Source: CAYQXJ01 sp964421565 | Lineage (GTDB): Bacteria; Planctomycetota; Brocadiia; SM23-32 | Assembly: GCA_964421565.1 (NCBI GenBank) | Contig: CAYQXJ010000012.1 | Coordinates: 58,501 to 122,500 of the forward strand | Reading direction: 5' to 3' | DNA length: 64,000 bases | In this document: piece by piece, positions 8,942 to 18,137 of the stretch | Layout: every line of letters begins with the position of its first letter | Numbering within the stretch: position 1 is the stretch's first letter | Position numbers and translations under genes: made by a program | The notes under the pieces: generated by a model | Database searches by the model: none | Told to the model about the DNA's origin: nothing | Seen by the model: the letters and a program-made list of their open reading frames with translations, nothing else

Positions 8942-9559
8942 ATGCCCACGCCGGTAACCATCGTCGACTACCATGCCGGTAACCTTACCAGCGTTCAACT
9001 GGCGGTCGAGAAGCTGGGCTGGGAAGCCATCGTGACCAGCGACGCGGCGGACATTGCGCGCGCCCGTCGCTTGATCGTGCCCGGCCAGGGGGCAGCCCGA
9101 CAGTCGATGGATGCCCTGACAAGCCTTGGCCTGCGGGAGGCCCTGTTGGCATACGTGGGCTCTGGACGCCCACTGCTCGGCATCTGCATCGGGGCGCAGA
9201 TAATTCTGGACTTCAGCGAGGAGGGCGACGTCGAGTGTCTCGGTATGATACCGGGCAAGGTGCGCCGTCTCCGAGTGCCCCGGGGCGTCAAGATCCCGCA
9301 CATGGGGTGGAACACTCTGCGCCCTGCCCGAGAGCACGCCCTCTGGGCCAATGTGCCGGACGGCGCCCAGTTCTACTTCGTGCATAGCTATGCCCCCGAG
9401 CCGGCCGATACTGCGGATATTATAGGTGTAACGGATTACTACGGGGACTTCGTCAGCGCGCTGGCACGCGACAACATCTGCGCGACGCAGTTTCACCCGG
9501 AGCGCAGCGGTCGCATCGGTTTGTTGATGTTGGAGAACTTCCTTACCTGGCAACCGTAG
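8942..9559 (+). CDS. hisH: HisH-like glutamine amidotransferase subunit
   Basis: A 205-residue class I glutamine amidotransferase of the HisH type, which frees ammonia from glutamine and channels it to HisF. The nucleophile Cys82 sits in GICIGAQ and the dyad residues His185 and Glu187 in QFHPERS, so the glutaminase should be active. PHMGWN at 119-124 is conserved. The oxyanion strand reads PGQG rather than the usual PGVG, and the elbow GICIGAQ differs from the usual G(I/V)CLGMQ. The ATG at 8942 is preferred over one at 8882 because homology begins there. It is followed 33 bases later by a hisF-like gene; no other his genes are near, and the HisF partner is divergent. Confidence 0.85.
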   Translation: MPTPVTIVDYHAGNLTSVQLAVEKLGWEAIVTSDAADIARARRLIVPGQGAARQSMDALTSLGLREALLAYVGSGRPLLGICIGAQIILDFSEEGDVECLGMIPGKVRRLRVPRGVKIPHMGWNTLRPAREHALWANVPDGAQFYFVHSYAPEPADTADIIGVTDYYGDFVSALARDNICATQFHPERSGRIGLLMLENFLTWQP

Positions 9560-9592
9560 CAACGCCTTCGTCAACCGGGGCTCAGTGTTTCC

Positions 9593-10372
9593 ATGCTCTC
9601 CAAGCGTGTCATCATCTGCCTGGACGTCCGCGACGGGAAGACTACGAAGGGAGTGCAGTTCGAGGGCAATGTCGAGGTGGGCGACCCGGTTCAGATGGCG
9701 CACGCATACTACGAACAGGGAGTCGACGAGCTTGTATTCTACGACATCGGTGCCAGCCCGCGCCATGCGGGAATCATGATCGATGTAGTGCGCGAAGTGG
9801 CGCGCAAGACGTTCATACCCTTCGCCGTCGGCGGGGGCTTGCGCACTGTGGACGACATGCACAAAGTGCTGCTCGCCGGCGCTGACAAAGTGTCGATAGA
9901 TACCGGCGCCGTGCGCGATCCCCACTTGATAGGCCGCGGCGCAGCACGCTTCGGCAGCCAGTGCATCGTCCTGGGCATGCAACCCAAGCGTGTCGAGCCG
10001 AGCAGCAGCTTTCCCAGCGGATACCGCATATACATCGACGGGGCCCGCACGCCGACGCAGCTTGACGCCGTGCAATGGGCCATGGAGGCGGAGCGGCTTG
10101 GGGCGGGCGAGATCTGCGTCAACTCCATTGACGCCGATGGCACCAAAGACGGCTACGATCTGGAGGTTACCCGCCGGGTCAGCGAGGCGGTGAGCATTCC
10201 CGTCATCGCGAGCGGTGGTGCGGGCGAACCGGAGCATCTGCGCCAGGTGTTGACCGAGGGTAAGGCCGATGCCGCCCTCATCGCAAGCCTGGTGCACTTC
10301 GGCCACTACAGCGTGGGCGAAATAAAGGACTACCTGGAACGCCATGGGGTGCCTGTGCGCGCCAGGTGGTAG
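9593..10372 (+). CDS. hisF: HisF-like cyclase subunit with Asp130 replaced by Gln
   Basis: A 259-residue (beta/alpha)8 protein aligning end to end with HisF, the synthase subunit that makes imidazole glycerol phosphate and AICAR from PRFAR and ammonia. Asp11 (ICLDVRDG), the gate residues Arg5, Glu46 and Lys99, both phosphate-binding glycine segments (AVGGGL, ASGGAG) and SIDADGTKDGYD are kept. The second catalytic acid, Asp130 in Thermotoga and other HisF proteins (VAIDAKRV), is Gln130 here (LGMQPKRV), and the SIN motif after Lys99 reads SID. Either this is an inactive or mechanistically altered HisF, or it makes a different product using the same ammonia tunnel. The gene is intact and paired with a HisH that keeps its glutaminase triad. 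Confidence 0.85.
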   Translation: MLSKRVIICLDVRDGKTTKGVQFEGNVEVGDPVQMAHAYYEQGVDELVFYDIGASPRHAGIMIDVVREVARKTFIPFAVGGGLRTVDDMHKVLLAGADKVSIDTGAVRDPHLIGRGAARFGSQCIVLGMQPKRVEPSSSFPSGYRIYIDGARTPTQLDAVQWAMEAERLGAGEICVNSIDADGTKDGYDLEVTRRVSEAVSIPVIASGGAGEPEHLRQVLTEGKADAALIASLVHFGHYSVGEIKDYLERHGVPVRARW

Positions 10373-10384
10373 GCAGAACGGCGC

Positions 10385-10771
10385 TCAGATGTCCGTGTCG
10401 GTGTCCGACTTCTCCGCCAGCTCGATGCCGCGCTCGATCTCGGCCAGGTCTTCCGGGGGCAGTTCGCAGTACTGCCGCAGTTGGAGCAGTGACTTGCCGA
10501 GCCATATCGTGTCGCGGTCGAAGACCGGTTTTGTGGTGAGGATGCGCTGCTTGTTGACGCGCGTTCCGTGAGTGCTGCCCAGATCAACGATAAACCACGT
10601 GCCGGAGTGGCACTCCAGCCGCGCATGGCTACCGGACACGGTAGGGTCATCCAGTTGAATGTCGCTCTTGCGGCTGCGCCCGATCGTGTGAGCCCGCGAA
10701 CTCTCCAGTTCCCAGCGTTCTCCTCGCTCCGGGCCGCCTAAGGCTCGAAGAAGCGTCTTGCCGCCGTCCAA
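10385..10771 (-). CDS. FHA domain protein
   Basis: A small protein of 128 residues consisting of one forkhead-associated domain, which binds phosphothreonine peptides. The diagnostic run is present: TIGRSRKSDIQL, then SGSHARLE, then DLGSTHGTRVN. I chose the TTG at 10771 because AGAAGGGGGG lies just upstream; an ATG at 10834 would overlap the permease stop and add 21 unconserved residues. It follows the NCS2 permease by 40 bases in the same direction. A Ser/Thr kinase is encoded about 31 kb away in the window, but no link is shown. The last 25 residues are acidic (EIERGIELAEKSDTDTDI). Confidence 0.85.
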   Translation of the reverse strand: MDGGKTLLRALGGPERGERWELESSRAHTIGRSRKSDIQLDDPTVSGSHARLECHSGTWFIVDLGSTHGTRVNKQRILTTKPVFDRDTIWLGKSLLQLRQYCELPPEDLAEIERGIELAEKSDTDTDI

Positions 10772-10811
10772 TGTATCCCCCCTTCTCTGCGCGTTTGCGG
10801 ATGCTGCCCGC

Positions 10812-12179
10812 TCACGTCCCCAGCCCGAGGGCATAGCGGAGCACCAGGATAGCCGAAATCAGGTGAAAAACCCAGTGAACTTCGCGTGCGCGCCCGGCGG
10901 CCAGTTTCAGAACACTGTACGATATGAAACCGAAAGCAATCCCTTCCGTAATGCTCAGAGTAAGCGGCATCAGCACAACGGTAAGGAACGCCGGCAGGTA
11001 TTCGGTCGCGTCCTCCCAATCGAGGCGGGCCAGGCTCTTCAGCATCATCGAACCCACCACGATAAGGGCAGGCGCAAGCACAGGGTACTGGCTCATCTGG
11101 CCGTGGGGATGTGAACTCGCCACGATGGCCAACAACGGGTAGGCCAGCAATGCCAGCAACATAAGGGCCGCCGTAACCAGCGCGGCCAGGCCGGTTCGTG
11201 CGCCGGCCTGCACACCGGCGGCGCTCTCCACGTAGCTGGTGATGGTGCTCGTGCCCATCAGGGAACCGACCACGGTGCCGCTGGCATCGCTGAAAAGCGC
11301 CCAGCGCGCCCGCGGCAATCTGCCCTCCTCGTCCAGCAGCCCCGCCCTTTCGCTGACGCCGACGAGCGTGCCCACCGTGTCGAACACATCCAGGAAGAGG
11401 AAGGTCAGAACCACTGCGACGGCCCCCTGCGCCCGGAACAAGCCGCCGAAGTCGAGGGCGAACCACGATGCGGTCGCATCCAACTCACCGTAACCCGTCA
11501 GCTCCAGGTTCAGCAGTGGCCTATCGCCGACGGTGACACCCCCAAGCGTTGCCACAAGGCCGGCACCGACGCCGGCCATTATGCCGTAGAGAATGGCCCC
11601 CCGAACTCCCCTCGCCATCAAAACCAGCGTGACGACCAGGCCAAACAATGCCAGGAGCACAACGGGACTTCTTACGTCGCCGAAGCTTACGCCAGTTGCC
11701 GGACTGCTCACGACCACCCCGGCATACTCCAGTCCGATCAAGGTGATCAGCAATCCGATCCCGCCGGCAATGGCCCGCTTGAGCGAATCGGGGATCACCT
11801 CCATCACCCGCGCGCGGAACCCGAAGAACGACAGCACAACGAACACGCATCCGCCGATGAAAACGGCCGTCAACCCTTGCTGCCAGGTAAAGCCGAGCCC
11901 GAGCACCACAACGAAGGTAAAGTAAGCGTTGTGGCCCATGGCCGGCGCCAGTGCAATGGGATAGTTGGCCAACACTCCCATCAGGATGCATGCCACGGCG
12001 CTGGCCACACATGTCGCCACAAAGGCGCCGGTGCGAGGCACGCCCGCCGTGCTCATCATGACCGGTTGGACGAACACAATGTAGGAGAGTGTGAGGAAGG
12101 TCGTCACCCCCCCGAGCACCTCCCTGCCGACGGTGCTGCCCCGTTCGTGGACCCCGAACGCCCGTTCAAGGAAGGTCAT
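10812..12179 (-). CDS. NCS2-family purine permease (AzgA/PbuG-like)
   Basis: A 455-residue membrane transporter with about 12-14 hydrophobic segments, of the AzgA/PbuG branch of the nucleobase:cation symporter 2 family, which imports adenine, guanine or hypoxanthine. The branch-typical N terminus (EVLGGVTTFLTLSYIVFVQP) and the segment FLDVFDTVGTLVGVSERAGL are present. GTSTITSYVESAAGV is also conserved. The start at 12179 follows GGAGGG by seven bases; an ATG at 12224 in frame is less likely. It is the first gene of a unit with the FHA protein. The exact base transported cannot be told from sequence alone. Confidence 0.92.
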   Translation of the reverse strand: MTFLERAFGVHERGSTVGREVLGGVTTFLTLSYIVFVQPVMMSTAGVPRTGAFVATCVASAVACILMGVLANYPIALAPAMGHNAYFTFVVVLGLGFTWQQGLTAVFIGGCVFVVLSFFGFRARVMEVIPDSLKRAIAGGIGLLITLIGLEYAGVVVSSPATGVSFGDVRSPVVLLALFGLVVTLVLMARGVRGAILYGIMAGVGAGLVATLGGVTVGDRPLLNLELTGYGELDATASWFALDFGGLFRAQGAVAVVLTFLFLDVFDTVGTLVGVSERAGLLDEEGRLPRARWALFSDASGTVVGSLMGTSTITSYVESAAGVQAGARTGLAALVTAALMLLALLAYPLLAIVASSHPHGQMSQYPVLAPALIVVGSMMLKSLARLDWEDATEYLPAFLTVVLMPLTLSITEGIAFGFISYSVLKLAAGRAREVHWVFHLISAILVLRYALGLGT

Positions 12180-12213
12180 GGCTTGCCCTCCGCGCTTTGG
12201 CATCCTGATGGGG

Positions 12214-12243
12214 ATTATAGGCACCTGCGAGAGCGCGAATCAA
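12214..12243 (-). promoter_or_regulatory. promoter of the NCS2 permease
   Basis: On the minus strand TTGATT (12243-12238) and a consensus TATAAT (12219-12214) are 18 bases apart. Transcription would start about 28 bases before the permease ATG at 12179. Confidence 0.6.
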
Positions 12244-12547
12244 CCCGCATGGCCCGAATGCTGCGCCGTAATCCGCCGGCCGCCCCCGGCTGCCCCCTCG
12301 CCAGCGGGCCACAAATGGCAGCCCCCGTGCGATGGGCGTGGTGCATCTGCCAATATGGCAGCGACATTCCGACTGTGCGGGCATGGCGCTGGCGACCTGC
12401 GCAACTGGCGAGAGCGAGCAACCCGTAAGAGCCGTGCAGGACAAGGTTTAGCGGTGGTAACCAGTCGTTGGTATCGCTTTTGCAAAGGCAAGCGGGGTAT
12501 TAATTGGACACGACGAACACAACGCACCGAGCAGGAGGCTGATAGGC
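12244..12547. other. intergenic region upstream of dnaK
   Basis: About 300 bases between the divergent permease and dnaK with no convincing gene. I find no CIRCE (HrcA) inverted repeat. An AT-rich stretch at 12498-12504 (TATTAAT) could be a -10 element, with a near-palindrome CTTTTGCAAAG at 12477-12487 just upstream, but spacing does not fit a standard sigma-70 promoter. An alternative sigma factor for heat-shock control is possible and unproven. Confidence 0.4.
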
Positions 12548-14458
12548 ATGGCCCGAGAGAAGATCATCGGTATTGACCTGGGAACCACGAACTCCGTGGT
12601 TGCCGTCATGGAGGGCGGCAATCCAGTGGTAATCCACAACGAGGACGGCGCGCGCCTGACGCCTTCCGTCGTTGCTTTTGCTGAGAAGGGCGAGCGCCTC
12701 GTGGGCGTAAAGGCGAAGCGCCAGGCGGTAACCAACCCCCGGAACACCATCTCCAGCATAAAGCGGTTCATGGGCAGGCGTCACAACGAGGTGGCCGCCG
12801 AAGAGAAGATCGTACCGTACAAGATCGTGGGCGAGCCGGACGAGCTGGTCAAGGTGGAGGCGGGCGGAAAGACGTGGACCCCACCCGAGATATCGGCCAT
12901 GACCCTGCAAGCCCTCAAGCGAGCAGCCGAGGAGTACCTCGACGAAGAGGTTACGAAGGCCGTCATTACGGTGCCTGCGTACTTCAACGATAGCCAGCGG
13001 CAGGCCACCAAAGACGCCGGGACAATCGCCGGGCTCGAAGTCGAACGCATCATCAACGAACCGACCGCTGCATCCCTCGCCTACGGACTCGAACGCGAGG
13101 AAGACGAGAAGATAGCCGTCTTCGACTTCGGCGGTGGAACGTTCGACATATCCATACTGGAGGTCGGCGAGGGCGTCTTCGAGGTGATGGCCACGAACGG
13201 CGACACGCACCTGGGCGGCGACGATCTGGACGAGGTGCTGATCGACCACATCGCAGAGGAGTTCAAGAAGAAGCAGGGCATCGACATACGGCAGGACGAG
13301 ATGGCCTTGCAGCGTCTGAAAGAGGCCGCAGAGGCAGCCAAGTGCGACCTCTCCTCCTCGCCCCAGACGGATATCAACCTGCCGTTCATCACTGCGGACA
13401 GCTCTGGACCCAAGCACCTGCAGACGACCCTGAACCGTGCCAAGTTCGAGGAGCTCTGCGCTCCGGTCTTCGAGCGTCTGCGAGGGCCCTGCCAGAAGTG
13501 CCTACAAGACGCCAAGCTGCAGCCGGAGGATATCGACGAGGTGATCCTGGTCGGCGGCTCCACCCGCATACCGCGCGTGCAGGAGATCGTTAAGGAAGTA
13601 TTCGGCAAGGACCCCCACCGAGGCGTCAACCCGGACGAGGTAGTCGCAGTCGGTGCCGCTATCCAGGGCGGTGTTCTGGGCGGAGAGATCGAGGACGTGG
13701 TCCTTGTCGACGTGACCCCACTGTCGCTGGGCATCGAGACCCTTGGCGGTATCACAACCGTCCTCATACCGCGCAACACGTCCATCCCGACCAGCAAGAA
13801 GGAGGTCTTCAGCACCGCGGCGGATAACCAGACGAGCGTGGAGATTCACGTCGTGCAGGGCGAGCGCGAAATGGCAGCCGACAACCGCACGCTCGGCCGC
13901 TTCCAGCTCACCGGCATTCCCCCCGCGCCCCGCGGGATGCCCCAGATCGAGGTCAGCTTCGATCTTGACGCTGACGGCATCCTCAACGTAAAGGCACAAG
14001 ACCTCGGCACGGGCAAGGAGCAGCAGATCGAGATCAAGAGCGACTCCGGCCTGACCGAGGCGGAGGTGGGTCGCATGCGCGAGGACGCCGAAGCGCATGC
14101 CGCTGAGGACCGCGAGCGTCGGGAACTGATAGAAGCCCGCAACATGGCCGATCAACTCCTCTACACTACAGAGAAGACGCTGGACGAACACGGCGACAAA
14201 CTTGGCGCTCAGGAGCGTAAGCAGGTGGACGATGCGCTCGAGAAGCTGCGCCAGGTCAAGGACGGCGACGACAAGGAAGCCATCCAGCAAGCTGCCGAAG
14301 AGCTGCAACAGGCATCGCATCGCCTGGCAGAGGTGATCTACCAGCAATCGAAGGCCCAGCAGGCGGAGGCCGGCCCGAGCGCCGCCGGTCCGCAGCCCGG
14401 CACCGAGGAAGCCCAAGAGGAAGAGGTAGTGGACGCAGACTTCGAGGTGAAGGAGTAA
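12548..14458 (+). CDS. dnaK: chaperone DnaK (Hsp70)
   Basis: A 636-residue Hsp70. The N-terminal ATPase domain begins KIIGIDLGTTNSVVA and contains AYFNDSQRQATKDAG and FDFGGGTFDISIL; the substrate-binding domain follows the linker VLLVDV-like stretch (DVVLVDVTPLSLGIE). The tail ends EEVVDADFEVKE, like other bacterial DnaKs. ATG is preceded by AGGAGG. grpE and dnaJ are not adjacent; the next gene, 92 bases on, is clpB, its disaggregation partner, so the two form a protein-refolding pair. Confidence 0.98.
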   Translation: MAREKIIGIDLGTTNSVVAVMEGGNPVVIHNEDGARLTPSVVAFAEKGERLVGVKAKRQAVTNPRNTISSIKRFMGRRHNEVAAEEKIVPYKIVGEPDELVKVEAGGKTWTPPEISAMTLQALKRAAEEYLDEEVTKAVITVPAYFNDSQRQATKDAGTIAGLEVERIINEPTAASLAYGLEREEDEKIAVFDFGGGTFDISILEVGEGVFEVMATNGDTHLGGDDLDEVLIDHIAEEFKKKQGIDIRQDEMALQRLKEAAEAAKCDLSSSPQTDINLPFITADSSGPKHLQTTLNRAKFEELCAPVFERLRGPCQKCLQDAKLQPEDIDEVILVGGSTRIPRVQEIVKEVFGKDPHRGVNPDEVVAVGAAIQGGVLGGEIEDVVLVDVTPLSLGIETLGGITTVLIPRNTSIPTSKKEVFSTAADNQTSVEIHVVQGEREMAADNRTLGRFQLTGIPPAPRGMPQIEVSFDLDADGILNVKAQDLGTGKEQQIEIKSDSGLTEAEVGRMREDAEAHAAEDRERRELIEARNMADQLLYTTEKTLDEHGDKLGAQERKQVDDALEKLRQVKDGDDKEAIQQAAEELQQASHRLAEVIYQQSKAQQAEAGPSAAGPQPGTEEAQEEEVVDADFEVKE

Positions 14459-14485
14459 CCACGCTTCCTGCGTCTTTCCGTTCCC

Positions 14486-14519
14486 GGCTGAGGCGGGCGC
14501 CACCGTCCCCCCCTCAGCC
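14486..14519 (+). terminator. hairpin between dnaK and clpB
   Basis: GGCTGAGG (14486-14493) and CCTCAGCC (14512-14519) form an 8-base stem with an 18-base loop. The hairpin is followed by AT-rich sequence but not a T run, so it may be a weak terminator, an attenuator or an mRNA-processing site setting the dnaK:clpB ratio. Confidence 0.4.
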
Positions 14520-14550
14520 ATAATTACATAGACGCAACAGAGGCAGAAGA

Positions 14551-17145
14551 ATGAACGTAGAGAGATTCACGGTTAAGGTCCGACAGGCGCTGCAAGCGGC
14601 GCAGGCGACTGCTCGCCGACGCAATCACCAGCAGCTCACGTCGGCCCACCTGCTGCAGTCGCTGCTTAACCAGGAGGGTGGCATCGTGCGCCCGCTCCTG
14701 CAGCGAGTTGGGGTGACCGTCGAAGCCCTGTCCAGTGATCTGGAGGAGGATCTGGGCAAGTTGCCGCAGGTCTCAGGCAGCGGCGATGTGTACATGAGCC
14801 GCGACCTCGCCGATGCCCTCGACGAAGCGGAGGAGCAGGCCCGACAGTTGCGTGACGAATACGTCAGCGGCGAGCACCTGCTGCTCGCCTTCCTGGAGCA
14901 ACCGAAGTCGCCCGCCGGCCGAGCTCTGAGCAAACACGCCCTCAGTCGCGAAGCCCTGTTGGCGGCCCTGCAGCAGGTGCGCGGCAGCCAACGCGTGACC
15001 GACGAGAATCCGGAGGACAAGTACGAGGCGCTGGAGCGCTACGCGCGAAACCTGGTTCAGATGGCGCGCAGAGACGAACTGGACCCCGTGATCGGGCGCG
15101 ACCGGGAGATACGCAAACTCGTGCAGGTGCTGGGGCGCCGCACGAAGAACAACCCCGTCCTCGTCGGCGACCCTGGAGTCGGCAAGACGGCCATCGTTGA
15201 GGGGTTGGCCCAGCGCATCGTCGACGGCGACGTGCCGACCACGCTGAAGAACCGCCGCGTGCTGGCCCTGGACATGGGCGCCCTGATTGCCGGAGCAAAG
15301 TACCGGGGCGAGTTTGAGGACCGCCTGAAAGCCGTGCTCAAAGAGATACAAGCCTCCGGAGACGTCATTCTGTTCATCGACGAGCTGCATACGGTGGTTG
15401 GCGCTGGAGCCGCGGAAGGCGCAGTGGACGCCTCTAACCTGCTGAAGCCCGCCCTTGCCCGAGGCGAGCTGCACTGCGTGGGCGCTACGACGCTGGACGA
15501 ATACCGCAAGCACATTGAATCAGACGCTGCCCTTGAGCGGCGGTTCCAGCCAGTCAAGGTGGAGGAGCCGACCATCGAGGACACCGTGGCAATCCTGCGC
15601 GGTCTGAAGGAGCGATACCAGGTGCACCACGGCGTGCGCATCACCGACAGCGCCTTGATCGCCGCCGCGCGCCTGAGCCACAGGTACATTACCGATCGCT
15701 TCCTGCCCGATAAGGCGATCGACCTGGTGGATGAGGCCGCGTCGAAGCTGCGCATGGAGATCGACAGTGTGCCAGGCGCGCTTGACCAGGTGCAGCGACG
15801 TATCACACAGCTCCAGATCGAGCTGGAGGGCCTGAAGAAGGACAAGGACGCGAAGGCGCAGGTCCAGAGCGTACAGGAGCAACTGCGCGAGGCGCAAGAG
15901 AAGGAGAAGAACCTGCGCGCCCGCTGGGAGAACGAGAAGAGCGTCATCAGGCGCATCGGCGAGCTGAACGAACAGTTGGAACAGGCGCACCTGGAGGAAC
16001 AGGCAGCGCGTCGCGAAGCCGACCTGCAGAGGGCCGGCGAAGTGCGCTACGGCCGTGTGCCCGAACTGGAACGGGAACTCCAGCAGCAAGAGCAACACCT
16101 GACAGAGGTCCAGTCCGAAGGGGCACTGCTGAAACAGCAGGTCGATGAAGAGGACATCGCTGAAATAGTCTCCACCTGGACCGGCATACCCGTGCAGAAG
16201 ATGCTTGAGACAGAGCGCGAGAAACTGCTGCACATGGAGGAACAACTCCGCAGGCGGGTCGTCGGCCAGCAGGAGGCGACCCAGATCGTCAGCGACACCG
16301 TTCGGCGGGCCCGTGCCGGCCTGCAGGACCCCAACAAGCCGTTGGGCTCATTCATCTTCTTGGGCCCTACGGGCGTCGGCAAGACTGAGCTGTGCAAGGC
16401 CCTGGCGGAGTTCCTGTTCGACGATGAAGACGCGATGGTACGGCTCGACATGAGCGAGTTCATGGAGCGGCACTCCGTGGCTCGCCTGATCGGTGCCCCC
16501 CCGGGATATGTTGGCTATGAAGAAGGCGGCAGGCTTACGGAGGCCGTCCGACGTCGGCCGTACAGCGTCGTGCTGTTCGACGAGATCGAAAAGGCCCACC
16601 GTGAGGTGTTCAATGCCCTGCTACAAGTGCTTGACGATGGTCGGATGACCGACGGCAAGGGCCGCACGGTTGATTTCAAGAACACGATTATCGTCATGAC
16701 GTCGAACATCGGCAGCGAGTGGATAACCGCTCAGATGACACCTGCCGAGGAGCAGGAGATGCAGGGGCGCATCATGCAGGCGCTGCGGGAGAGCTTCCGC
16801 CCCGAGTTCCTGAACCGGATTGACGAGGTGGTCCTGTTCAACTCGCTCTCACCCGCCGTCGTGGAGCGCATAGCGGACATACAGATCGACCGTCTGCGGG
16901 CGCGCCTGGCGGAGCAGGGAGTGGAACTCCAGTTGACCGAAAACGCCAAGAAGGTCCTGGCAAACGAAGGCTTCGATCCCGCTTACGGGGCCCGGCCATT
17001 GCGACGCACGATCCAGCGGGAGGTGGAAAGCCCGCTCGCGGAGAAGCTGTTGTCCGGCGAGTTCGCCGAGGGGGCAACGGTCGTTGTGGATGCCGAGGGC
17101 GGCGAGCTCATCTTCAAACCCAGCCGCACGGCGAAGGCGTCTTGA
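14551..17145 (+). CDS. clpB: ATP-dependent disaggregase ClpB
   Basis: An 864-residue Hsp100 protein that, with DnaK, extracts polypeptides from aggregates. Domain order is complete: N-terminal Clp repeat domain (1-145), first AAA+ module with GDPGVGKTAIVEGL, a long coiled-coil middle domain (about 400-530, rich in Glu, Gln, Lys and Arg) and a second AAA+ module with GPTGVGKTELCKAL. The GYVGYEEGG pore loop is present. The middle domain separates it from ClpA and ClpC. The ATG follows AGGCAGAAGA. It lies just downstream of dnaK and converges on trxB with 7 bases between stops. Confidence 0.98.
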   Translation: MNVERFTVKVRQALQAAQATARRRNHQQLTSAHLLQSLLNQEGGIVRPLLQRVGVTVEALSSDLEEDLGKLPQVSGSGDVYMSRDLADALDEAEEQARQLRDEYVSGEHLLLAFLEQPKSPAGRALSKHALSREALLAALQQVRGSQRVTDENPEDKYEALERYARNLVQMARRDELDPVIGRDREIRKLVQVLGRRTKNNPVLVGDPGVGKTAIVEGLAQRIVDGDVPTTLKNRRVLALDMGALIAGAKYRGEFEDRLKAVLKEIQASGDVILFIDELHTVVGAGAAEGAVDASNLLKPALARGELHCVGATTLDEYRKHIESDAALERRFQPVKVEEPTIEDTVAILRGLKERYQVHHGVRITDSALIAAARLSHRYITDRFLPDKAIDLVDEAASKLRMEIDSVPGALDQVQRRITQLQIELEGLKKDKDAKAQVQSVQEQLREAQEKEKNLRARWENEKSVIRRIGELNEQLEQAHLEEQAARREADLQRAGEVRYGRVPELERELQQQEQHLTEVQSEGALLKQQVDEEDIAEIVSTWTGIPVQKMLETEREKLLHMEEQLRRRVVGQQEATQIVSDTVRRARAGLQDPNKPLGSFIFLGPTGVGKTELCKALAEFLFDDEDAMVRLDMSEFMERHSVARLIGAPPGYVGYEEGGRLTEAVRRRPYSVVLFDEIEKAHREVFNALLQVLDDGRMTDGKGRTVDFKNTIIVMTSNIGSEWITAQMTPAEEQEMQGRIMQALRESFRPEFLNRIDEVVLFNSLSPAVVERIADIQIDRLRARLAEQGVELQLTENAKKVLANEGFDPAYGARPLRRTIQREVESPLAEKLLSGEFAEGATVVVDAEGGELIFKPSRTAKAS

Positions 17146-17152
17146 CCGAAGC

Positions 17153-18118
17153 TCAGGTCCGCAGCTTCTCCGCCGTGATGTCGGGTTGGGCGCCGCGCAG
17201 TTCCTTAATGCGCACCTCGGCGTGCATGGCCGCTGTGATTCCGTCCCCGACGGCAGTACCTACCTGCCGGTAGGAGCCTTTGCGCACGTCTCCGATGGCG
17301 TAGACGCCGCGGACCTCGGTCTCCATGTTGAAGTCCACCGGCACGATGTCACCGGCGTGCTCGGGCAAGACTGTCTTCAGGTAGTCCGTGTTGGGAGTGT
17401 GACCGATGAAGATGAACACACCGTCGCACGCCATGTGGGACTTCTCATCGGTCTTAGCGTTCTGCAGCGTCACCCCCTCTACGCTGTCTTCCCCGTGGAT
17501 CTCGGTAACCACAGTGTCGAGGGCGAACTCGATCTTCGGGTTCTGCTCCGCCTCCTCCACGTGAGATGCCCTGGCCCGAAAGCCCTGGCGCCGATGCACC
17601 AGCGTGACCTCCGATGCAAAGCGTGTGAGGAACACGCTCTCGGTCATGGCGGAGTCGCCTCCCCCAACCACCACGAGCTTTTTATCACGGAAGAAGGGAC
17701 CGTCGCAGGTGGCGCAGTAGCTAACACCCTTGCCGTTCAGCCGCCTCTCACCCGGCACGTCCAGACGTCGGTGATATGCACCTGAGGCACATATGACGAT
17801 GGGGGCCACATACTGCTCTTCTCCGTCGGTGAAGACATGCTTCATCGGACCCTCGAGTTGCACGTCCAGCGCCCCACGGTTCGCGATCTCGACGTCGAAC
17901 TTCTCGGCGTGTGCCGTCAAACGGTCTACAAGGTCGGGCCCGCTGATGCCTTCGTAGAAGCCCGGGTAGTTGTCAACGTCATAGGACTCGATGATCTGAC
18001 CGCCCACCACTTTCTTCTCCAGCACCACCGTTGGCATGAGTGCTCGTCCGGTGTAGACGGCCGCACCCAGGCCCGCCGGGCCGGCCCCGATGATCACCAC
18101 GTCACGTTCTTCGGCCAT
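17153..18118 (-). CDS. trxB: thioredoxin reductase
   Basis: A 321-residue low-molecular-weight thioredoxin reductase. The FAD-binding motif GAGPAGLGAA is at the N terminus, the redox pair is in CATC within SYCATCDGPFF, NADPH binding is by GGGDSAMTE, and the second FAD motif GVYAIGDV lies near the C terminus. It reduces thioredoxin with NADPH. It is the last gene of a minus-strand unit after a HIT protein and a ferritin-like protein, a combination suggesting redox or iron stress. No thioredoxin gene is nearby. Confidence 0.95.
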   Translation of the reverse strand: MAEERDVVIIGAGPAGLGAAVYTGRALMPTVVLEKKVVGGQIIESYDVDNYPGFYEGISGPDLVDRLTAHAEKFDVEIANRGALDVQLEGPMKHVFTDGEEQYVAPIVICASGAYHRRLDVPGERRLNGKGVSYCATCDGPFFRDKKLVVVGGGDSAMTESVFLTRFASEVTLVHRRQGFRARASHVEEAEQNPKIEFALDTVVTEIHGEDSVEGVTLQNAKTDEKSHMACDGVFIFIGHTPNTDYLKTVLPEHAGDIVPVDFNMETEVRGVYAIGDVRKGSYRQVGTAVGDGITAAMHAEVRIKELRGAQPDITAEKLRT

Positions 18119-18137
18119 GCTTTCCCCCGTCTGTTTT

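Noticed and set aside
8792..10345. 517-codon minus-strand frame opposite hisH and hisF
   Set aside because: Shadow of the two plus-strand genes; composition is that of reverse-complement coding sequence.
12244..12547. CIRCE/HrcA operator before dnaK
   Set aside because: Searched for TTAGCACTC-N9-GAGTGCTAA and found nothing similar.
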